Shown here in pieces: positions 1 to 6,287 of a stretch of 7,686 bases of DNA. This stretch comes from an uncultured Lachnospiraceae bacterium (lineage in GTDB: Bacteria; Bacillota; Clostridia; Lachnospirales; Lachnospiraceae). Position 1 is the first letter of the stretch. Every line of letters begins with the position of its first letter. The DNA lies in NCBI GenBank assembly GCA_905236275.1, contig CAJOPI010000443.1, positions 1 through 7,686 of the forward strand, given 5' to 3'. The notes below the pieces were generated by a model. It worked only from the letters and a program-made list of their open reading frames with translations, was not told the DNA's origin and searched no databases. The translations under genes were made by a program, and so were the position numbers.

Positions 1-1
1 C

Positions 2-295
2 AGGGAAAACCAGCATATGGGCTCGGAGCTCAGGAAGCTTCTGAGGGAAAAAGGGGTGAGTTACGGAAGCAGGATAGAGACCGACCAGGCAATGACGGCA
101 TATGCCCTTACAAGAGAGGGAATCGGGATTTCGGTGATGTATGATAAGCTCTTGGGCTATATGAACAGGAATAATGAGGAGGTCTGCTTTTACAGGCTTT
201 CAAAGAAAAGAGTCAGAGAGGCTCTTTATCTCGTTTATCTCGATGAAGAGGAGAATCCTGCGGTGGCTGAATTTGTGAAGTGTTTTAAGAATTGA
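2..295 (+). CDS. LysR-type transcriptional regulator, C-terminal fragment
   Basis: This is the 3' end of a gene that begins before the window; the frame is open from base 2 (RENQHMGSEL...) to TGA at 293-295, about 97 residues. The Met at base 17 is unlikely to be the true start because the frame runs through it. The stretch IETDQAMTAYALTREGIGIS is typical of the last part of a LysR substrate-binding domain, where the effector pocket and the final alpha/beta subdomain lie, and it is followed by a short C-terminal segment ending FVKCFKN. The DNA-binding helix-turn-helix is not visible, so the effector and target genes cannot be named. The gene converges on the histidine kinase gene with 65 bases between their stop codons. 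Family assignment is fairly sure; specific function is unknown. Confidence 0.75.
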   Translation, partial: RENQHMGSELRKLLREKGVSYGSRIETDQAMTAYALTREGIGISVMYDKLLGYMNRNNEEVCFYRLSKKRVREALYLVYLDEEENPAVAEFVKCFKN

Positions 296-310
296 TGTCA
301 GGATTGCATG

Positions 311-354
311 AAAACTGCCTCCGGAGAAAAGTGATTTTTTCGCTACGGAGGCAG
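311..354 (-). terminator. Intrinsic terminator between convergent genes
   Basis: A 9-bp perfect stem, CTGCCTCCG (315-323) with CGGAGGCAG (346-354), encloses a smaller GAAAA/TTTTC stem (326-330 with 337-341). Read on the minus strand, the stem is followed by TTTT (complement of 311-314), so it best fits termination of the histidine kinase transcript, whose stop is only a few bases before it. The plus strand lacks a T-run after the stem, so termination of the LysR transcript here would be weaker. Confidence 0.7.
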
Positions 355-360
355 CCGGAT

Positions 361-3300
361 TCATTCCTTCAGGATTGCAGCAGCTGAGTCCCAGTCAAAG
401 GCGGCGGCTGCCTTTTTTAATTTTTCATATCTTTCACTTTCGGATTCTGAAAGTGCATATTTTTCAAGTGATTTAATAACCTCCTCGGCAGTTTCATAGT
501 CTACGGATTCGATAAGTTCAAGGATAAAGGAGTAGGCTTCTGCAAGCTCCTCTTTGGAAATCGGAGTCTTTTCTGCGGCAGCTTCAGCTTCGCTTTGAGT
601 CTCATCAAGCGCTGAGAGCTTTTCCTTATAGCTTCGGTAAAGCTTCAGAAGCTTGGAATTGTGAACCTTGATATAGCCTGTATTTACAGCATCATCCTCG
701 GAGGCGGCTTCGAGCGAGAATGCCATATCGGAAAGATTTTCCGCGCCGATAAGTCTTGCGGAACTCTTTAGCGCATGAACCTTAATATTATAATTGTGCC
801 AGTCTTTTTCTGAGTAGAAATTCTCGATGGAGGCTGAATTATCCTCGATAACATCATAGAAATTCCTGAGGGCTTCGAGGAAAGTATCCTCCGAGCCGCA
901 GTTCTTTATGCCTTCGTTAAGATTCAGGGCATCTGAATTGTAGAGCCAGTCAGGGATTGCCGAGCTGTCGCTGCCTGCGCCGCTGCTTTCGGCAGGCTTG
1001 ACCTTGCCTGAAGGCAGATAGTCAACTATCATTTTTTCGAGCTTTTTATAATCAATGGGCTTCGTAAGATAATCATAGAAACCGGCGTCTATATAGCGTT
1101 CGCGGGCTCCCGAGAGGGCGTTGGCGGTTAGGGCTATTATGGGCGAGCCGTCACACATATTGTCCTCTAGATTATTCAGCTTTTCGAGGGTTTCGATACC
1201 GTCCATTTCGGGCATACGGTGGTCAAGGAAAATCAGGTCATAGTGCTTCTTCCTCACCATGTCAAGACATTCGAAGCCGCTTTTTGCAGTATCGATCTTT
1301 ATAAGGGTCTGCTTCAGGAGACCCTTAACAACCGTCAGATTCATTTCCGTATCATCAACAACTAAAATCTCAGCATCAGGAGCGGTAAAGGATTCATGAT
1401 AAAGCTCCGAGGGCGAAATGCTTTTTTTATGAGCCTGACTCAGATCACCTATGGGTTCATCGCTCAGAACAGTCTGTTTCAGGGCAAATGAGAAAACTGA
1501 ACCTTCGCCGTAGGTACTTGTGACTTCAAGGCGGCTGTCCATAAGAGTCAGGAGCGACTGGGTTATGTTTAGACCCAGACCTGTTCCCTCGATGGTACGG
1601 TTGCGCTTTTCCTCGATTCGCTCAAATGCATTGAAGAGCTTTCCCAAGTCTTCTTTCTTCATACCTATACCGGTATCCCTGATACTTACATGGAGAATGA
1701 CTTCCCGCTCTGAGAGAAGTCTGTGACTTATGCTTAAAGTTACGCTTCCCTTCTCGGTATATTTTACGGCGTTGGTAAGAATATTTGTGATAACCTGCTT
1801 TAAGCGGATCTCATCGCCGTAGAGGAGATGAGGGGTATCTTTGTCTACATCTATTATGAAGTCGAGGTTTTTCTTGTCGGCGCGGATCTTTACCATATTG
1901 ACGAGATCGTTAATAACGGAACTCAGGTCATAGTTTACCGGTATTATATCCATTTTGCCGGCTTCGATTTTTGAAAAGTCGAGAATGTCATTTATAAGTC
2001 CGAGCAGTGACTTTCCTGCATTCTGGATGTCTCGTGCAAGGATGAGGGTGTTTTCATCGGTGCTTTCCCGAAGTATAACCTCATCGAGACCTATAACGGC
2101 ATTAATGGGAGTCCGGAGCTCATGAGACATATTCGAAAGAAATTCGCTCTTTGCCTTTCCTGCCTTCTTTTCGACTTCGAGCTCGTTCATAAGCTGCTGT
2201 TCATGATACATTCTGCGGACATAGTGATTGAAGCCGACAATCATTTTGAGTATCGAGTCATAAAGAGCCTCAACCTCGTCACCTGTCTTTATATTCAGCT
2301 CACGCAGCGGATGGTCGTCAATTGCCTCGGTTATGTTGTGGTCGTCGGGAATACATTTGCTTGCCCGCGAAGTGACGGATATAATGGGACTCAGCAGGCT
2401 GTTCCTCAGATAGATAGTGCAGATTATGATTGCAGCAACTTCTATGCTAAGGAGCATGCTTACAAATTTGATAAAAAAGGTTATGTTTTTGCTTGCAGCG
2501 TCAGGATCCTTCCAACCAACCAGCGGAAGCTCTTTTAAGATTGCCTTATGCAGCTTGTTCTTTTTTGTATTTATTGCTTCGTCATCATCTGTTTCACTAT
2601 CCTCAGACTCATCATCAGAGTCGTATTCAAATACATCATCGATGTCAAAAACGTCATTGCCGTTGGAATAATCATTAAAATAAAGAATATTGAAGGCAAG
2701 GCAGGCTGAAAGTGTCAAGAGTACAAAAAGCAGGGAAATACTCTGATTGACATGACTTTCGATCGATTTCTTTCTGCATTTGAACTTAAAGTCCGAGATG
2801 TAGGCCCGGACAGTTTCATCCCTTACATAAAAGACACCGTTCGGGATTTTTATCAGTATCCGGTCGGGAAGATTATTCAGCGAGATAAAGCTCAAAAATA
2901 TCGCAATGATTTGTGTAATGCCTTCAGAAGTCAGTATATTTATTGTTGCAGCTGCGTCCGGAGCAGAATATATCAATTCGTTAGAGTTGCTCAATGAGAA
3001 ATTCAGCAGGTCACCGCATACCATGAAAGCATAATTTATAAAAGCTATCAGAAAAGCCTTGGGTTTGCTTTTCATCCAGCCCTTTGAGATAAAGCCGTAC
3101 ATCACGATTATTGCAATCTCGGTCAGAAGGGTCCTCAGATTGGCAGAGGAGGTCTTGTAAAAATATGGATTGATAATTGAGGTTGCAAGGCAACAAAGTA
3201 CACCCGGAAGCGGACCTGATGTTCCGGCAGTAATGAAAGTGCCAAGATCAAGCAGGACGTAATCCGGTGTGGGAAAACGCAGAAGTCCTACAAAGGCGTT

Positions 3301-3399
3301 GATTATAAAGCCCGGAATTATCTCTAAAACGGTATAGGTTATCCTTAATGCACTGTTGCTGTTAAATCTCTTGAACTCATCGATCAGACTGTTGTTCAT
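361..3399 (-). CDS. Membrane hybrid sensor histidine kinase with REC and HPt domains
   Basis: A complete phosphorelay protein of 1012 residues. The N-terminus is a multi-pass membrane module (hydrophobic stretches near 21-41, 46-80, 89-107, 116-134 and 159-178). A cytoplasmic basic stretch follows, then a helix at 219-241, an acidic external loop (242-305) and a helix at 306-332. A HAMP-like linker (333-392) and coiled segment lead to the HisKA domain, with phosphoacceptor His426 in SNMSHELRTP. The ATPase domain has N539/N543, DTGIGM (575-580) and GTGLGL (605-610). The receiver domain (about 677-795) has D682/D683, phosphoacceptor D726, T758 and K780. The HPt domain (about 840-930) has His875 in HALKSS. 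A 66-residue helical tail (947-1012) follows. All catalytic residues are present, so His-Asp-His transfer should work; the final response regulator is not in the window. The start is supported by AGAGGTG (complement of 3405-3411) five bases upstream. The ligand is unknown. Confidence 0.93.
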   Translation of the reverse strand: MNNSLIDEFKRFNSNSALRITYTVLEIIPGFIINAFVGLLRFPTPDYVLLDLGTFITAGTSGPLPGVLCCLATSIINPYFYKTSSANLRTLLTEIAIIVMYGFISKGWMKSKPKAFLIAFINYAFMVCGDLLNFSLSNSNELIYSAPDAAATINILTSEGITQIIAIFLSFISLNNLPDRILIKIPNGVFYVRDETVRAYISDFKFKCRKKSIESHVNQSISLLFVLLTLSACLAFNILYFNDYSNGNDVFDIDDVFEYDSDDESEDSETDDDEAINTKKNKLHKAILKELPLVGWKDPDAASKNITFFIKFVSMLLSIEVAAIIICTIYLRNSLLSPIISVTSRASKCIPDDHNITEAIDDHPLRELNIKTGDEVEALYDSILKMIVGFNHYVRRMYHEQQLMNELEVEKKAGKAKSEFLSNMSHELRTPINAVIGLDEVILRESTDENTLILARDIQNAGKSLLGLINDILDFSKIEAGKMDIIPVNYDLSSVINDLVNMVKIRADKKNLDFIIDVDKDTPHLLYGDEIRLKQVITNILTNAVKYTEKGSVTLSISHRLLSEREVILHVSIRDTGIGMKKEDLGKLFNAFERIEEKRNRTIEGTGLGLNITQSLLTLMDSRLEVTSTYGEGSVFSFALKQTVLSDEPIGDLSQAHKKSISPSELYHESFTAPDAEILVVDDTEMNLTVVKGLLKQTLIKIDTAKSGFECLDMVRKKHYDLIFLDHRMPEMDGIETLEKLNNLEDNMCDGSPIIALTANALSGARERYIDAGFYDYLTKPIDYKKLEKMIVDYLPSGKVKPAESSGAGSDSSAIPDWLYNSDALNLNEGIKNCGSEDTFLEALRNFYDVIEDNSASIENFYSEKDWHNYNIKVHALKSSARLIGAENLSDMAFSLEAASEDDAVNTGYIKVHNSKLLKLYRSYKEKLSALDETQSEAEAAAEKTPISKEELAEAYSFILELIESVDYETAEEVIKSLEKYALSESESERYEKLKKAAAAFDWDSAAAILKE

Positions 3400-3517
3400 T
3401 GAAACACCTCTGTGGAAGGAAAAGGTTTAAAACTTCTTTTTGACTTTAACATCATATTTATATCGGATGATTTGATAAGAAATATAATAGAAAAATCTTA
3501 TGAATTTTTTTATGTAA

Positions 3518-3539
3518 ATTTCTCAATATATTGAAAAAT
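3518..3539. promoter_or_regulatory. Imperfect palindrome, candidate operator in divergent region
   Basis: A perfect 12-base palindrome TCAATATATTGA (3523-3534) extends outward by ATTT (3518-3521) and AAAT (3536-3539), with one mismatched pair at 3522/3535. This gives a 22-base near-palindrome, a usual size for a dimeric repressor or activator site. It overlaps the proposed -35 box of the carboxypeptidase gene, and its other half gives TTGAGA on the opposite strand, a possible -35 for the kinase gene (with only a weak CATAAG -10, complement of 3497-3502, after 18 bases). The region is AT-rich, so chance is a real alternative. No binding protein is assigned. Confidence 0.35.
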
Positions 3540-3559
3540 CCCTTAAATTGTGGTAAATT
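3531..3559 (+). promoter_or_regulatory. Likely sigma-70/sigma-A promoter for carboxypeptidase-tgt unit
   Basis: TTGAAA (3531-3536) and TAAATT (3554-3559) are separated by 17 bases, and TG at 3551-3552 gives an extended -10 (TGGTAAATT). Transcription would start near 3566, leaving a leader of roughly 55 bases. A second inverted repeat, TTAAATT (3543-3549) and AATTTAA (3556-3562), surrounds the -10 and could be regulatory or simply AT-rich. The remaining part of the 220-base gap between the divergent genes shows no gene. Confidence 0.5.
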
Positions 3560-3619
3560 TAAAAAAGTATTTGAAAAAATACAGTATGTTGTAAAGAGTT
3601 TTCAGGGGAAAATTGAAAA

Positions 3620-4591
3620 ATGAGGGAAAGTTTTTTTAAGGTGCAGCAATATTTAGGGGCGCACACACGTAAACTAATGTGTTCCATTGTTTTGGGTGCG
3701 ATTTTTGTCTGCAGCGCAAGCTTCTGTTCCATAGATTCGGGAACGGTTACCCAGGATGCGGTTGCATCAGGTCAGGTATATCTTGAAACCGATGAGGGAA
3801 TGGTTACGATAGACCGCATGGAGAGCGGCGACGATACAGCTGACGATATCGAAATAATAGATGAGGATGATGAACTGTCCGTATCCGCGAATGATCTTGT
3901 TGCATTTGATGATATAGAATATCAGGAAAAAGCTTCCGATGACGGTGCGAATTTTGCTGTGGCTGAGGATACCGTTATCGTTGATGAAAACGGCAATCTT
4001 GAAGAGGCGACCTACGAGGATGACTGGGCGCTTATGCTTATAAATAAGGAGCATCATATACCGGAGGATTATGATTTCGAGGTTGCGACCATCAAGGGAG
4101 CTGTAAGGTCTGATGTGCGGATTGTGCCTTATGTAAAGGATCTTATACAGGCGGCGGCTGATGACGGCGTACAGCTTTATATCTGTTCACCCTACAGGGA
4201 TTTAGACAAGCAGGAACAGCTTTTTGAAAAGAAGGTTCGCTTTTACATAAAGCAGGGCTACAATGAAACTGATGCCTACGACCTTGCTTCGCAGACGGTA
4301 GCGATTCCGGGAACGAGCGAACATCAGGTAGGGCTTGCCTTTGACTTCATCATGGAGGATTATCAGCAGCTTGACGAAGGCTTTGAAAATACAAGGGGCG
4401 GCAGATGGCTTAAGGAGAATGCGGCTGACTATGGCTTCATACTTCGTTATCCCAAGGGTAAGGAAGACATTACGAAGATCATCTATGAGCCCTGGCATTA
4501 CCGCTATGTAGGAGTCGAGGCTGCGAAGGAGATTATGTCAAGGGGCATAACCTTAGAAGAATATGATAAGGAAATAGGTTTGGCAGATTAA
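3620..4591 (+). CDS. VanY-family D-alanyl-D-alanine carboxypeptidase, membrane-anchored or secreted
   Basis: A zinc peptidase of the M15B/VanY type (323 residues), expected to trim the terminal D-Ala from peptidoglycan stem peptides outside the membrane. After basic residues there is a hydrophobic signal or anchor segment at about 19-36. A long, strongly acidic linker (about 55-135) separates it from the catalytic domain (about 136-310). Zinc ligands are His235 and Asp242 in the SEHQVGLAFD motif (S233-D242) and His293 in EPWHY, where Glu290 is the catalytic base; Arg193 in SPYR fits the substrate-contact arginine. No proper lipobox is present, so the protein is either released by signal peptidase I or held by an uncleaved anchor. 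The start is preceded by AGGGGA (3604-3609), spaced about ten bases from the ATG. The gene abuts tgt with no gap and is divergent from the histidine kinase gene. The family is clear; the physiological substrate is inferred. Confidence 0.88.
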   Translation: MRESFFKVQQYLGAHTRKLMCSIVLGAIFVCSASFCSIDSGTVTQDAVASGQVYLETDEGMVTIDRMESGDDTADDIEIIDEDDELSVSANDLVAFDDIEYQEKASDDGANFAVAEDTVIVDENGNLEEATYEDDWALMLINKEHHIPEDYDFEVATIKGAVRSDVRIVPYVKDLIQAAADDGVQLYICSPYRDLDKQEQLFEKKVRFYIKQGYNETDAYDLASQTVAIPGTSEHQVGLAFDFIMEDYQQLDEGFENTRGGRWLKENAADYGFILRYPKGKEDITKIIYEPWHYRYVGVEAAKEIMSRGITLEEYDKEIGLAD

Positions 4592-5734
4592 ATGAATCAT
4601 ATGTATGAATTATTAACAACGGACGGTCGTGCGCGGCGTGGAAGGCTCACGACCGTTCATGGTGTCGCGGAAACACCGGTTTTTATGAATGTCGGAACTG
4701 TTGCGGCAATAAAGGGCGGTGTTTCAACGGAAGACCTTGAAGGCATCGGGACGCAGATAGAGCTTTCAAATACCTATCATCTGCACGTCCGGACCGGTGA
4801 TGAGACGATAAAGAAGCTCGGCGGACTTCATAAGTTTATGTCCTGGAAGAAGCCGATACTTACGGACTCGGGCGGCTTTCAGGTCTTTTCACTTTCCGAC
4901 CTGAGAAAGATAAAAGAAGAGGGCGTGACCTTCCGTTCACATATCGACGGCAGGAAAATCTTCATGGGACCGGAAGAGAGCATGAGGATACAGTCAAATC
5001 TTGCTTCGACGATAGCGATGGCTTTTGATGAGTGTCCGAATGCGAAGGCTTCGAGGGAATATGTTGCGCCGTCGGTGGAGAGAACCACCCGCTGGCTTAA
5101 ACGCTGCAAGGATGAAATGCAGCGGCTTAACTCGCTCGAAGATACCATAAATAAAGACCAGATGCTTTTTGGAATAAATCAGGGTGCGATTTTTGACGAT
5201 ATTCGAATAGAACACGCTGAAGCCATAAGGGAAATGAACCTTGACGGTTACGCGGTCGGAGGTCTTGCGGTTGGAGAGACGCATGAGGAGATGTATCATG
5301 TCCTCGATGTGACGGTTCCGCATCTGCCTCAGGATAAGCCTATATATCTAATGGGTGTCGGAACGCCTGAAAATATTATAGAAAGCGTTTACAGGGGAAT
5401 AGATTTCTTTGACTGTGTATATCCTTCAAGAAATGGTCGTCATGGTCATGTTTATACGCATTTTGGAAAGCTCAATCTTTTCAATGCAAAATATGAATTT
5501 GACGAAAGACCTATCGAGGAGGGCTGTCAATGTCCCGCCTGCAGGCGTTATTCGAGGGCTTATATACGGCATCTCATGAAGGCCAAGGAAATGCTTGGAA
5601 TGCGTCTCTGTGTACTTCACAATCTTTATTTCTACAATCACATGATGGAAGAGATAAGGGAAGCAATCGACGCACATGATTATGAGAATTTCCGTAAAGA
5701 ATTTCTGGATAATATTAAACAGGAAGAAGGATAA
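4592..5734 (+). CDS. tgt: tRNA-guanine transglycosylase (queuine tRNA-ribosyltransferase)
   Basis: This enzyme swaps guanine at position 34 of GUN-anticodon tRNAs for the queuosine precursor preQ1, in the cytoplasm. The length, 380 residues, is normal for bacterial Tgt. Visible landmarks are LTDSGGFQVFSL with Asp92, base-pocket residues D146 and C148 in DECP, Q197, and GG at 223-224 in AVGGLAVGE. The nucleophile is Asp274 in DCVYPSR, and the zinc site is C312, C314, C317 and H343. Spacing from nucleophile to zinc ligands matches the well-studied Zymomonas enzyme with a constant offset of six. The usual PTR after the nucleophile is PSR here, and the usual VQGG is NQGA. The first ATG overlaps nothing but directly follows the TAA of the previous gene; a start at Met4 (4601, MYELL) is also possible. 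No good ribosome binding site lies close by, so coupling to the upstream gene is likely. No preQ1 riboswitch was seen. Confidence 0.96.
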   Translation: MNHMYELLTTDGRARRGRLTTVHGVAETPVFMNVGTVAAIKGGVSTEDLEGIGTQIELSNTYHLHVRTGDETIKKLGGLHKFMSWKKPILTDSGGFQVFSLSDLRKIKEEGVTFRSHIDGRKIFMGPEESMRIQSNLASTIAMAFDECPNAKASREYVAPSVERTTRWLKRCKDEMQRLNSLEDTINKDQMLFGINQGAIFDDIRIEHAEAIREMNLDGYAVGGLAVGETHEEMYHVLDVTVPHLPQDKPIYLMGVGTPENIIESVYRGIDFFDCVYPSRNGRHGHVYTHFGKLNLFNAKYEFDERPIEEGCQCPACRRYSRAYIRHLMKAKEMLGMRLCVLHNLYFYNHMMEEIREAIDAHDYENFRKEFLDNIKQEEG

Positions 5735-5752
5735 AGGATTAAAAATTTCCTC

Positions 5753-5781
5753 TTGTTTAGTTTATTATATTTGTGTATTAT
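5753..5781 (+). promoter_or_regulatory. Likely promoter for yajC
   Basis: TTGTTT (5753-5758) and TATTAT (5776-5781; five of six consensus bases) are 17 bases apart in the 113-base gap after tgt. Transcription would begin near 5788, giving a leader of about 60 bases that starts close to the leader hairpin. No terminator is visible between tgt and this promoter, so yajC may be transcribed both from here and by read-through from tgt. Confidence 0.5.
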
Positions 5782-5790
5782 AGTGAAAGA

Positions 5791-5818
5791 CAAAAGTTTT
5801 GGGAATCGGTGACTTTTG
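5791..5818 (+). other. Inverted repeat at the 5' end of the yajC leader
   Basis: CAAAAGT (5791-5797) pairs with ACTTTTG (5812-5818) across a 14-base loop. It lies just downstream of the predicted transcription start and about 30 bases before yajC. There is no T-run after it, so it is not a terminator; it could stabilise the 5' end of the mRNA. It does not resemble a riboswitch I know. Confidence 0.35.
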
Positions 5819-5847
5819 ACGAATGCTTTATTTAAGGAGAGATTGGA

Positions 5848-6171
5848 ATGAATTTACTTTTAACAGGTGCAGTTGCAGGTCAGAGCAGCATCATCATGGT
5901 AGTTGCTTATGTTGTTATCATCGCGGCTTTCTTTTATTTTGCAATGGTTCGTCCTCAGAAGAAAGAAAGACAGCGCATGCAGGCTCTTTATGAGTCACTT
6001 GCTGTAGGTGACAGTGTTCTTACAAGCAGTGGTTTTTACGGCGTTATCATCGATATCTCTGATGATACTGTTATTGTTGAGTTTGGAAATAACAAGAACT
6101 GCAGAATCCCTATGCAGAAGGCTGCTATCTCACAGGTTGAGAAGGCAGACGATGTTGATAAGAAGGACTGA
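5848..6171 (+). CDS. yajC: Preprotein translocase subunit YajC
   Basis: A 107-residue single-pass membrane protein, the accessory subunit that associates with SecDF and the SecYEG channel during protein export. One hydrophobic helix spans about 14-34, directly followed by the family signature VRPQKKERQRMQ (34-45) and a small beta-rich cytoplasmic domain (VGDSVLTSSGFYGVIIDI, then VIVEFG and CRIPMQKAAIS). It ends in a charged tail. The ribosome binding site AAGGAGAG (5834-5841) is strong. Codon choice is visibly more uniform than in neighbouring genes (many GTT, CTT, ATC, GCT, AAG), consistent with high expression. It follows tgt, the common bacterial order, but is closed by a terminator, and secD and secF do not follow. 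Confidence 0.95.
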   Translation: MNLLLTGAVAGQSSIIMVVAYVVIIAAFFYFAMVRPQKKERQRMQALYESLAVGDSVLTSSGFYGVIIDISDDTVIVEFGNNKNCRIPMQKAAISQVEKADDVDKKD

Positions 6172-6193
6172 TTAATAAAATGATGCTTTTTTT

Positions 6194-6225
6194 GCGCGCT
6201 TTTCGAAAGGACAAGCGCGCTTTTT
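6194..6225 (+). terminator. Rho-independent terminator after yajC
   Basis: GCGCGCTT (6194-6201) pairs perfectly with AAGCGCGC (6213-6220) around an 11-base loop, directly followed by TTTTT (6221-6225). It lies 22 bases after the yajC stop and separates yajC from leuB. Confidence 0.9.
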
Positions 6226-6287
6226 CATAAGCGGATGTCTTTATTTTTTTACAGCATTAAAGTGCGATTGAAGAGGAGGATTAGCTG

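Noticed and set aside
2122..2997. Several plus-strand frames of 61-138 codons inside the histidine kinase gene.
   Set aside because: They are antisense shadows of a complete, domain-rich coding sequence and lack recognisable motifs.
3483..3488. Perfect TATAAT on the plus strand in the divergent gap.
   Set aside because: No acceptable -35 box lies 16-18 bases upstream and no extended -10 TG is present; the 3531-3559 promoter is better.
3531..3620. TTGAAAAA occurs three times at 3531, 3571 and 3613, spaced about 40 bases.
   Set aside because: The region is very AT-rich and flanking bases are not shared, so this is probably chance rather than an array of sites.
4592..4660. Possible preQ1 riboswitch controlling tgt.
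   Set aside because: tgt directly abuts the upstream stop codon, leaving no room, and no preQ1 aptamer-like sequence was seen upstream of the carboxypeptidase gene.
6180..6230. Sixteen-codon frame MMLFLRAFRKDKRAFS after yajC.
   Set aside because: It lies across the yajC terminator hairpin and has no ribosome binding site; its sequence is explained by the hairpin.
6226..6287. T-box leader before leuB.
   Set aside because: The gap after the terminator is only about 60 bases and lacks the T-box core sequence and antiterminator fold.
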